Assembly: GCA_002438905.1 (NCBI GenBank)
Contig: DJSA01000097.1
Location: 1-6,843 of the forward strand
From: Bacteroidales bacterium UBA6346
Lineage (GTDB): Bacteria > Bacteroidota > Bacteroidia > Bacteroidales > UBA932
Direction: 5' to 3'
Length of the DNA: 6,843 bases
Shown here piece after piece: positions 1 to 6,837 of this stretch. Position 1 is the stretch's first letter. Each line of letters starts with the position of its first letter. The translations under genes were made by a program, and so were the position numbers. A model generated the notes under the pieces. It made no database searches. It worked only from the letters and a program-made list of their open reading frames with translations, and was not told the origin of the DNA.

Positions 1-1159
1 CGACGATGACCGCCGAAATGTCACGGATTCCGATGCGTGAAAATTCGTCGTTCCAACGGTTTGTAAGGGCTTCCAGATGATGCTGAAGTGATATGTCTAT
101 GCCCGTGCGGACAATTTCTCCCGGGTTCGTCCGGCAGTACCGCTCGACGAGATGGTGAGCGCAGTCGGGGAAAGGCTGCGGCTGGTCGGGCAAGGGTTCC
201 TCGCAGGATAGGGAGAAGGTCATAGAGTCGATTACACCTATATTATACAGGCGTGTGAGAAGACGGTTGCGCTTCCGTTCGAGGGCGGCGCGGTTACGCC
301 CGGGATGAATGAGCGAAGGTGAATTGGGAAGAACGGCAAGCGTGGCCGCCTCGGCCCAGGAGAGTTCGGATGCAGGACGGCCGAAATAGCGGCGGGATGC
401 GGCTTCGATGCCGACGACATTGCCGCCGAACGGGGCGTGGGAAGCATACAGAGACAGTATTTCCTCTTTTGTGCATCGCAGTTCGAGACGGGCGGCAAGA
501 AAGGCCTCGATAATCTTCTCCCCTAATGTGCGTTTCGGAATCTGAACCGCATCCGGATGAATGTCCGCCGAATTGCCTTGTCCCTTGGCTGAGCGGCTCA
601 TTGCGGTTCGCGCCCCGGCGGCGCGGCTGAGCCGGATGACCTGCATGGTAATTGTGCTGCCGCCGCTGATGGTGCGGCCGGAGCGGATGTTCTGAAGGGC
701 GGCACGGGCTATAGCGGCCGGATTGATCCCATGGTGAGTGTAGAAATGCCTGTCTTCAAACTGGACAAGGCATACGGCGTAGCGCTCCGGTATGGTGTCC
801 GATGGGCGGAAACGCCACTGCCCGTCATCAGCTGTGCGGGCACCGAGGAGTTCTCCTCCACGAGCCTCAACGACGGTCGAGTAAGGAACATCGGGAAAAA
901 GGTCACGCGGCAGGCAGAATAGGTACAGCGTGAGGACGGCAAGACAAAACAAGAACAAAGCCGCGGCCGCCTGCCTCCTCCGATCATGCCCCAGGAGCAG
1001 AATTTCGCCTTTGACTTTCGCCGTCAGGCTGCCCGGAGAACCGCCCGGAGAACCGCCCGGAGAGTTGTCCCGAGAACAGTCCAGAGAACTGTTCCGGGAG
1101 CTGCCTGCGCCGCAAAAGACCTCGCGAAAGCATCCTCTTATATGAGGGGAATGCCTCAA
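1..1159 (-). CDS. pbpC: Penicillin-binding protein 1C, N-terminal part (glycosyltransferase 51), truncated by window edge
   Basis: A bifunctional peptidoglycan synthase of the PbpC class: the GT51 domain polymerises lipid II glycan strands on the outer face of the inner membrane, and the transpeptidase domain lies mostly past base 1. The frame is open for 386 codons from TTG at 1159, with no stop. Numbered from there: basic RRR at 60-62; one membrane helix at about 64-83; then YSTVVEARGGELLGAR. The GT51 motifs follow in order: FEDRHFYTHHG with the likely catalytic Glu135; GGSTITMQ at 166-173; RTLGEKIIEAF with the second acidic residue Glu218; EEILSLYASHAPFGGN; and LSWAEAATLAVLPNSPS. The start is uncertain. 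No ATG or GTG lies in frame between the upstream in-frame stop (1178-1180) and the membrane helix. TTG 1159 overlaps the A2M stop as TTGA. A later TTG at 958 would remove the basic anchor. About 26 extra residues (around 180-209) sit between motifs 2 and 3. The identity is firm; the first 60 codons are not. Confidence 0.9.
   Translation of the reverse strand, partial: MRHSPHIRGCFREVFCGAGSSRNSSLDCSRDNSPGGSPGGSPGSLTAKVKGEILLLGHDRRRQAAAALFLFCLAVLTLYLFCLPRDLFPDVPYSTVVEARGGELLGARTADDGQWRFRPSDTIPERYAVCLVQFEDRHFYTHHGINPAAIARAALQNIRSGRTISGGSTITMQVIRLSRAAGARTAMSRSAKGQGNSADIHPDAVQIPKRTLGEKIIEAFLAARLELRCTKEEILSLYASHAPFGGNVVGIEAASRRYFGRPASELSWAEAATLAVLPNSPSLIHPGRNRAALERKRNRLLTRLYNIGVIDSMTFSLSCEEPLPDQPQPFPDCAHHLVERYCRTNPGEIVRTGIDISLQHHLEALTNRWNDEFSRIGIRDISAVIV
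1030..1101 (-). repeat. Array of six degenerate 12-bp tandem repeats at the A2M/pbpC junction
   Basis: On the plus strand the units are tgcccggagaac, cgcccggagaac, cgcccggagagt, tgtcccgagaac, agtccagagaac and tgttccgggagc. The first three are nearly identical and the later ones are diverged. In the pbpC frame they encode a four-residue repeat: SRNS, SLDC, SRDN, SPGG, SPGG, SPGS. Because 12 is a multiple of three, gain or loss of units keeps the frame. Whether the array is translated depends on where pbpC really starts. Confidence 0.85.
1069..1098 (-). other. Potential RNA hairpin inside the repeat array
   Basis: In the transcript, CCCGGAACAG (1098-1089) can pair with CTGTTCTCGGG (1079-1069). 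This gives ten base pairs with one bulged U and a 9-nt loop. No U-run follows, so it is not an intrinsic terminator. It may be a by-product of the repeats, or it may affect translation of pbpC. Confidence 0.4.
1156..1159 (-). other. TTGA overlap of A2M stop and candidate pbpC start
   Basis: The A2M gene ends in TAT TGA. The only ATG/GTG/TTG-class start at the head of the open pbpC frame is the TTG sharing two bases with that stop, an arrangement like the common ATGA overlap used for translational coupling. No Shine-Dalgarno-like purine run is seen at a suitable distance upstream, which is not decisive in Bacteroidetes. This site is a candidate only. Confidence 0.4.
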
Positions 1160-4100
1160 TACGCCGCAACAGGAATGTTATCTGCCTGCCCCAGGTCAGA
1201 GGAATCCACCGACGGCGTTGAATCCGTTCCGGACAGCATCGTCACCCTTGCCGTACCGGATGCGGTGCGGGCGAAGACGGAGTTGTCGTACATGGCCTCG
1301 CAGGAGACTGACGGAAGGATGAACTCACCGGGGTAGGCGGCAGAGAGACGGACGGAGAAAGTCTTGACGGACGAGCGCGGAAGATCGAAGTACCAGCGAA
1401 CCTCGCTGTCACGGATGTCGCACGCTGTGTAGCGGGCAGAAATATCCGTCTCGCCTTCAAACAGGCGGCTGTTGTAAATTTCCCAGCCAGACGGCACAGG
1501 CACCGACAGAGCAAGATTTCTCAAGTCTGCTGCGGCACTGCCATTGCGAACAGTCACGTCTGCGGTGAAATCCGTCCCCTGAGAAACAGATTCCGGATTG
1601 ATAACATTCCCGTCCATATCACGATACACGACAGAGAGCGAAACGCCGGACGCGGCCGCCTTGACAGGAGTCCCGGCCGGAACAACCGCCCTGGATGCAA
1701 GGCTTGCATACAAGACTCCCTTTGACGTGTTCCTGAGCGTCACCGTAGTCGCGCCCTGAACCACATTTCTTGTCCACATGGAGCCTGCCGACTTCACAGT
1801 CTCCGCATTAGCGCCGTCATTTCCGAACGCGCATTCATATCTGAAAGCCATCGCTTCCCTGTCCGTGAGCCCGGCCATTCGAGCCAAGGCTGAAGCTGCA
1901 AATGCCGTGGTCTGTGTCGTATAGCTTTCTTTCGCAAAACCGTCGGCGACGAGAGATGCAAGCTCCATCGCCGCACCGAGATTGCCGGCAAGCAAATTTG
2001 CCTCAAGGGCTATGGCATCATCACGCAAACGTGAACCGAAAAACATGGACTCATTCTGTGACGGCTGCAAAGACGCGGATGCCGCCTTGCCGGACGATTT
2101 TTTCGACTGTGCCGCATTTGGAGACAAGGAATGCCCGGAAATAAGTTCCTGAGCCACAGCCTTGCGGCCGGAAAGCGAATACGCTGACGCAAGCAGGTTA
2201 CGGGCACAGCCATGCAGCACAGAGGATTCGCGAAGACGGTTCATAGGGCCGTCCTGCGCGTTTCCGGAAAGGGAAAGGACATACAGGTCGTACGCGGCGA
2301 GTTCATCATACTCATCACCGAGAGCCTTATAGGCGTTCACATATTTTTTCACCTTGTTTCTCCATGCCCCGAAGACTCCACCGTTCACGGAAAATCCAGC
2401 GTTTGAGGCAAGAGCGAGAAAATGCCCTGCCATGGCGTCTGCCCAGAGGTTGATGAGCGTGCTGCCAGGCCACATCACGAAGCTTCCGTCCGAAAGCTGA
2501 CGGGAATAAAGCTCGGTCAGGATGTCAGAAACAATCCCGTTCGCCTCATCGCGGCGCTCCCCATCAAACTGCGGAAGCAGCGACAGCAGGGTTATGCCCT
2601 TGGAACAGAGCTGCTCGGTGCAGGAATGGGGGTAATATTTCATATAAAGCCATGCCCCGTTAATATCAACTGAAGGGAATGAACTTACTTCAAATATGTT
2701 ATACTCTCCGTCCGCCGAACCACCCGGGCAGTCGAATGCAGACTCCTGCCCCGGCTGAAGCACCGCCCGCCGGACAGAAATAACGGCCGGATTGGCATTG
2801 CGCACTTCTATGCTCAGATTTTCTTCCGCAGTGTAGTTTCCGGATTTGGCCGTCACTTTCAGATGGGCCGTGCCCTCCGTTGCTGAAGTTCTGAAGTCAA
2901 ATGTGACTAATTTGTCGGAGGAGGACGCGCCGGAAGCCGCCCCAGATGCCGAGGCCGCGTCGAATCTCAAGGAGCGCGTCCCGGAGCCTGACAAACGCAG
3001 CGGTCCGTCGGCAGAGACTGAGACCTCAACATCACGCACGGAGTCTTCCATCGCGAACACATTCACCGGCACCGTCACTTTCTCGCCCGGCCCCAATGTC
3101 CTCGGGAGCGTCGACAGGACCATCAGCGGTGAACGCACCGGTACAGTCTTGTCGGCAGAGCCGTATGCCCCATCGTGAGCGGCTACAAGCATCACTCGAA
3201 CCGAACCGACATACATCGGAAGCGTCACCTTATGCACATTTTCACCGCGCTTAAGGGTAAACGGCCCGATGAATTTCACAACCGGCTCGAAACGGTTGTC
3301 CCGCACCGTGCCGTCAATCTTCACGTCCTCGTCACCTCCGATGCTGAACATCGACGCGAATGTGGTTCCGTGTGCACCCAATACATTATTATATATATCC
3401 CATGTCTTCACCCCGAGCGCAGCCCTTCGGTTCATTGCTGCCCACGGATCCGGAGTGCGGAAGCCTGTGAGGTCCAAAAGTCCCTCGTCAACAATCGCGA
3501 GCGTGTAGGTCATCGGCCTGCCGGATTTTTCACGCACACGAATCTCGAACTCCTCCTGCGGACGTATAACCTGCGGAACTTCCAACAAGGGTTCAAGATG
3601 CGAGAGAGGATTGCTGACAAGCACCGGCTGGACACCATAGAGCCGCAGGGGCTGGCCTTCGGAGGTTCGCTTGTGAGGATTGAGCAGAGTGACGTGCGCA
3701 TAGCAGTTCGGAGCCATGTCCTCTGTAACAACGAAGCGGAACGGAGTCTCGGAATCTGCTGAAGTCTCCACCCAAGAAGAGGAAATCACCCTGCTGTCAT
3801 TTTCAAAAGACACGAGTGCCCGCGCCCCCTTTGCGGCAGGAATGTAGAGCGTTCCCTCTTCCCCGACCATGTAGGACTTTTTGTCAAGGGAGAACGTCAG
3901 CATTGAGGCGGAGGTGCCATCCTCTCTGTCCGCACGACCGCGCCAGTTGGGCCAGTCACAGAGGAAAGTCGTCCCCGAAGAATGCCCGCTGTCAAGGTCC
4001 GTGACATAGAGAAGGAAATTGCCCCAGTCAGGGTAGTCAAGCCTGAAAGGTATTTCCGAATCATTCTGCCCGGAGACGAGTTGCCCCGAAGCATAAACCT

Positions 4101-6837
4101 TCGCGGAAGAACCTCTTACGTATGACGATAGCCCTTCGCCACCGTTTTCCCACCACCAGCGGCTGTCAAGCCTCCAGATGCGGTACTCAAGACGGTGTCC
4201 GTCAACGCGATGCCCGTCCTTGTCCACAGCGCAGACTTTGAATGCCCAGTCCTTGTCCGTTTCGAGAAAGCCGTCCTTTGCAGAAGGAGTGCGCACCCCA
4301 ACGTATGCACGGAAAGGTGAGCACAAAGCATTCTGCGAGACTATGCTTTCATTGCCTCCCGGTTCGGAAACACGGGTGACAAACGTCGCGTTCAGCATTC
4401 CGGGAGCATCCGGTGCGGCCGGAACACGTGCCTGAACATCCGCGTTGCCATGGGAGTCGAGAGTTGTGCTTAGCAGTTCAGAGGACAAGGAGTTGAACTC
4501 GGACAGCGGATTCGAGAAAATATAGCCTTCAAAACCGCTGAAGGCCGTTCTGCGGGGAGTCAGTTTCAGCGAAACTTTTGCAGGAAGCGAAGACGCGACT
4601 GCCCCGGTAAGCCAGGACGAACTGAGCCTGAACGTTGCCAACGAATCGGCGTCAAGCACGTTTGAAGGCAGCGTGAGCGCCACTTTGAGACGGTTCGGCT
4701 TTATGCTCTCGACATGAAGCGACTTGTGGAAAGCGGCACCGCCAACCTTTGCGTAGGCATGATAGGTTCCGGTCAGGTCGTTTTCTGAGGTCGGGACTTC
4801 AAAAACATAGAATCCGTCAACGGACTTGGGACAGACCTGTCGTGCAAAGAATTGCCCCTTAGGACTATAAACCTCCAGCACAGCAGGATGCTCCGCCGGA
4901 AGCGCCTTTTCTGAAGACTCGACCAACAGCGTCAGGTGCATAGTGTCTCCGGGACGCCACACTCCCCTCTCCCCATAGACAAATCCGCGTATTCCCTTCT
5001 CCACCGTCTCTCCACCAACATCGAAGCGGCTGAGCGAATTCTCCTGTCCGTCGATGACCTTGAGATAGGACACGGCATCGGCAGACTTCGCCACCACGGC
5101 AAAAGGCTTACCGTCAAACGAGAGTTCCGCCCGTCCATCTGCATCGGATTTTGCGGACGCGAGTTTTCGCAGCTGATAGTTATACGCCGAAATCTCCACT
5201 CCGGAAAGCGGTGAGGTTGAAAGTATATCGTTAACATACACCCACATACGCCCGTTTCCGGCAGATTTTGCGACGACACCGATGTTCGAGGCCATCAGAT
5301 TGACGCTCGGAAACCTATCCGACTGCATATAATAGGTAGGATTGAGCGGATTGTCGCGCTCTTCCCATTCATAGAGATTCCAGTCGTAGCAGTTGTCGTA
5401 GTAATATGGATTCGGAACATCCCATTCCGCCTCGTCCGCTGCGGTCATTTCGCCTTCGGCGAGTTTCGTCAGACTTTCGTCTTCCGAGGCGAGGGTGACG
5501 GCATTCTTGCCATAGACAGAATAGTCCTGAACAAAGGAAAGGGATATGCGATAGAGTGCCCCGGGTTCACGCTTCATGAGCCCGGAAAGGTCTACGGAGA
5601 AATTCTGCCACTGATGCAGGTCTGTCTGAGGGTTGGTGTCCAGAGAAAGTTTCTTCCTATAAATCAGGCGTCCGGAACGACGGAGCCCGCTGTTGCCGTC
5701 AAGTGAATTTTCCTGTAGGAAATGCAGGACGTTGTCGCTGTAGATTTTCACCACTTTCAGATCCACGGCACGAAGATTCACGGCCAGGAACGGGAAGCGC
5801 AGGTCAGAGTCGTCCGGAAGAATGTTTCCCTGATAGGGCAGACGAACGGCAGGCTTGAGTTCATCGGAACGGAAGTCCGCAGTCCAGTCCGCACCGAGAC
5901 GGTCGCCACACCAGTCTTTCAGCGCCTCTGAGACAGTAAGGCTAATGTCTGAAGGACGCGTCTTCTTTTCATAAAACACACGCACTATGTTTCCATCGGC
6001 AGTCGAGTAACTGCGCCCGTCTCCGGAAAGGATGAACATTCCCGAAAGGTCGGCAAGGGGGTCAAGAGGCTGGGACAGAACCACCTGAATATATGGTTCC
6101 ACTCCGTCATTCTTCTTGGCAGACAAGACTTTGAAGCCGTCGGTTCCCGGTATTGTGACTTCTGCTGAAACAGTCTTTTCAAACCCGGAGGAATGTCCAT
6201 CGAAAACGATGGTAAGCCTATCATCCTCCGTACGTCTGTTTACCGGAGACACGCTGAACTCATACACACCGGCTTCAGAGCCTGCCTTTAGACTGACCTC
6301 AGCCGCCCCGGAGCCTCCATCGGGATAGAGCATCCGTGCAACCTCATCTTCCGGCAGACTCTCGCTGAGCATAAGCCGTCCCTCAACGGAGGTAATTTCC
6401 GGAGACTGCCTGAGAATCTTCACTCCATCAATTACGAGCGATGCTCTCTTCGGTGCCACCCGGAAAGTAAACTCAAAGGTCCTTAACTTCGGGACCTCAA
6501 CGCCGAAGACCTTGTCAAGCGAGAACTTTCCCCGGTATTCCCGCCCCTGCTTAAGCTGTCCCTCCTCGGGAACGAACTCTATCATCTTTGATCCCACCCA
6601 GCGAGCCTCACCTTTGAGTGACGGAGAGAAACTGAAGAGTCCGTCCGCCGGCACCGAGGTGTCAGGAGTCGATGCGAACTCAATTTTAATGGAAGACGTC
6701 TCAGAAACGAGCCCTCCCGTGTAGGCTTCAACATAATCTACAAATCCCGCATCCGGATTATCCGCCCCTTCTCCTCCGTTTCCGCAGGAGAGAGCAAGCA
6801 AGGCTGCGGCAGCCAATCCTGCCATCGGCTTCAACAT
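1156..6837 (-). CDS. Bacterial alpha-2-macroglobulin family lipoprotein with thioester (YfhM-like)
   Basis: This protein probably acts as a membrane-anchored protease trap in the periplasm: cleavage of a bait segment activates a Cys-Gln thioester that covalently captures the protease. From the ATG at 6837 it has 1893 residues, within the usual size of the Bacteroidetes family. The order seen is: lipoprotein signal with Cys18; several macroglobulin-like beta domains (about 30-525); a bMG3-like domain (about 528-610); an MG2 domain with GFVYGERGVWRPGD (about 618-713); a bMG6-like domain (about 718-870); the bait-region domain ending near IVDEGLLDLT (about 983-1128); a short bait-like linker (1158-1180); the A2M domain from NRFEPVVKF (1181 to about 1270); a helical thioester domain with CTEQ at 1406-1409; and a C-terminal bMG10-like domain (about 1735-1868). 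The frame stays open to the window edge, so a slightly longer N-terminus is possible, but the ATG at 6837 gives a good signal peptide with Lys3. The stop overlaps the pbpC frame, suggesting one operon. Domain borders are estimates by eye. Unusual are two Ser/Ala-rich insertions and a polar C-terminal tail. Confidence 0.95.
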   Translation of the reverse strand: MLKPMAGLAAAALLALSCGNGGEGADNPDAGFVDYVEAYTGGLVSETSSIKIEFASTPDTSVPADGLFSFSPSLKGEARWVGSKMIEFVPEEGQLKQGREYRGKFSLDKVFGVEVPKLRTFEFTFRVAPKRASLVIDGVKILRQSPEITSVEGRLMLSESLPEDEVARMLYPDGGSGAAEVSLKAGSEAGVYEFSVSPVNRRTEDDRLTIVFDGHSSGFEKTVSAEVTIPGTDGFKVLSAKKNDGVEPYIQVVLSQPLDPLADLSGMFILSGDGRSYSTADGNIVRVFYEKKTRPSDISLTVSEALKDWCGDRLGADWTADFRSDELKPAVRLPYQGNILPDDSDLRFPFLAVNLRAVDLKVVKIYSDNVLHFLQENSLDGNSGLRRSGRLIYRKKLSLDTNPQTDLHQWQNFSVDLSGLMKREPGALYRISLSFVQDYSVYGKNAVTLASEDESLTKLAEGEMTAADEAEWDVPNPYYYDNCYDWNLYEWEERDNPLNPTYYMQSDRFPSVNLMASNIGVVAKSAGNGRMWVYVNDILSTSPLSGVEISAYNYQLRKLASAKSDADGRAELSFDGKPFAVVAKSADAVSYLKVIDGQENSLSRFDVGGETVEKGIRGFVYGERGVWRPGDTMHLTLLVESSEKALPAEHPAVLEVYSPKGQFFARQVCPKSVDGFYVFEVPTSENDLTGTYHAYAKVGGAAFHKSLHVESIKPNRLKVALTLPSNVLDADSLATFRLSSSWLTGAVASSLPAKVSLKLTPRRTAFSGFEGYIFSNPLSEFNSLSSELLSTTLDSHGNADVQARVPAAPDAPGMLNATFVTRVSEPGGNESIVSQNALCSPFRAYVGVRTPSAKDGFLETDKDWAFKVCAVDKDGHRVDGHRLEYRIWRLDSRWWWENGGEGLSSYVRGSSAKVYASGQLVSGQNDSEIPFRLDYPDWGNFLLYVTDLDSGHSSGTTFLCDWPNWRGRADREDGTSASMLTFSLDKKSYMVGEEGTLYIPAAKGARALVSFENDSRVISSSWVETSADSETPFRFVVTEDMAPNCYAHVTLLNPHKRTSEGQPLRLYGVQPVLVSNPLSHLEPLLEVPQVIRPQEEFEIRVREKSGRPMTYTLAIVDEGLLDLTGFRTPDPWAAMNRRAALGVKTWDIYNNVLGAHGTTFASMFSIGGDEDVKIDGTVRDNRFEPVVKFIGPFTLKRGENVHKVTLPMYVGSVRVMLVAAHDGAYGSADKTVPVRSPLMVLSTLPRTLGPGEKVTVPVNVFAMEDSVRDVEVSVSADGPLRLSGSGTRSLRFDAASASGAASGASSSDKLVTFDFRTSATEGTAHLKVTAKSGNYTAEENLSIEVRNANPAVISVRRAVLQPGQESAFDCPGGSADGEYNIFEVSSFPSVDINGAWLYMKYYPHSCTEQLCSKGITLLSLLPQFDGERRDEANGIVSDILTELYSRQLSDGSFVMWPGSTLINLWADAMAGHFLALASNAGFSVNGGVFGAWRNKVKKYVNAYKALGDEYDELAAYDLYVLSLSGNAQDGPMNRLRESSVLHGCARNLLASAYSLSGRKAVAQELISGHSLSPNAAQSKKSSGKAASASLQPSQNESMFFGSRLRDDAIALEANLLAGNLGAAMELASLVADGFAKESYTTQTTAFAASALARMAGLTDREAMAFRYECAFGNDGANAETVKSAGSMWTRNVVQGATTVTLRNTSKGVLYASLASRAVVPAGTPVKAAASGVSLSVVYRDMDGNVINPESVSQGTDFTADVTVRNGSAAADLRNLALSVPVPSGWEIYNSRLFEGETDISARYTACDIRDSEVRWYFDLPRSSVKTFSVRLSAAYPGEFILPSVSCEAMYDNSVFARTASGTARVTMLSGTDSTPSVDSSDLGQADNIPVAAY
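2611..2622 (-). other. Thioester motif CTEQ of the A2M
   Basis: The codons read Cys1406-Thr-Glu-Gln1409, in the context YYPHSCTEQLCSKG at the start of a helical thioester domain. It fits the CxEQ consensus in which the Cys and Gln side chains form the internal thioester. Both reactive residues are present, so the protein belongs to the thioester class that is typically linked to pbpC, not to the class that lacks it. A second Cys lies three residues after the Gln (Cys1411). Confidence 0.9.
3298..3366 (-). other. Likely bait segment or linker of the A2M
   Basis: Residues 1158-1180, between the end of the bait-region domain (VDEGLLDLT, then WAAMNRRAALG) and the conserved A2M domain starting NRFEPVVKF. 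The segment is short, with the Gly/Asp-rich stretch SIGGDED followed by VKIDGTVRD, and it carries Lys1173 and Arg1179 as possible trypsin-like cut sites. Its placement is by family analogy. The cleavage site cannot be seen from sequence alone, and the FSIGGDE part is, as I recall, conserved in Bacteroidales homologs. Confidence 0.5.
6784..6837 (-). other. Lipoprotein signal peptide of the A2M gene
   Basis: The N-terminus MLKPMAGLAAAALLALSC has one Lys, a hydrophobic Ala/Leu core and a lipobox-like end (Ala-Leu-Ser before Cys18), as expected for signal peptidase II cleavage and lipid attachment at Cys18. The residues after Cys (GNGGEGAD) lack the compact acidic run typical of the Bacteroidetes surface export signal. 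A periplasm-facing lipoprotein is therefore the simpler reading, matching the usual location of YfhM-type proteins. The lipobox is loose (Ala rather than Leu at -3), which Bacteroidetes tolerate. Confidence 0.82.

Noticed and set aside
709..987. Minus-strand frame from ATG 987, 92 codons (MIGGGRRPR...)
   Set aside because: Past the first few codons it reads the pbpC membrane and GT51 region out of frame. It is kept only as a possible true start of pbpC if a base is missing, not as a separate gene.
1069..1098. Intrinsic terminator between the A2M and pbpC
   Set aside because: The stem is not followed by a U-run, and the second gene's frame continues through it.
1030..1101. CRISPR array or insertion-sequence end
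   Set aside because: The units are contiguous 12-mers with no spacers, and there is no transposase or inverted terminal repeat nearby.
984..1169. Small minus-strand frame of about 60 codons with FSGR/FSGQ repeats
   Set aside because: The periodic residues are simply the 12-bp repeat read in another frame. It overlaps the pbpC frame and shows no other support as a gene.
3384..3400. AT-rich attattatatatat stretch as a promoter
   Set aside because: It encodes the conserved WDIYNNV part of the A2M on the minus strand and has no gene downstream on either strand to serve.
3175..3762. 195-codon open frame on the plus strand
   Set aside because: It lies wholly antisense to the most conserved part of the A2M (bait-region and A2M domains). 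Its translation shows no recognisable domain and has the mixed composition of a shadow frame.
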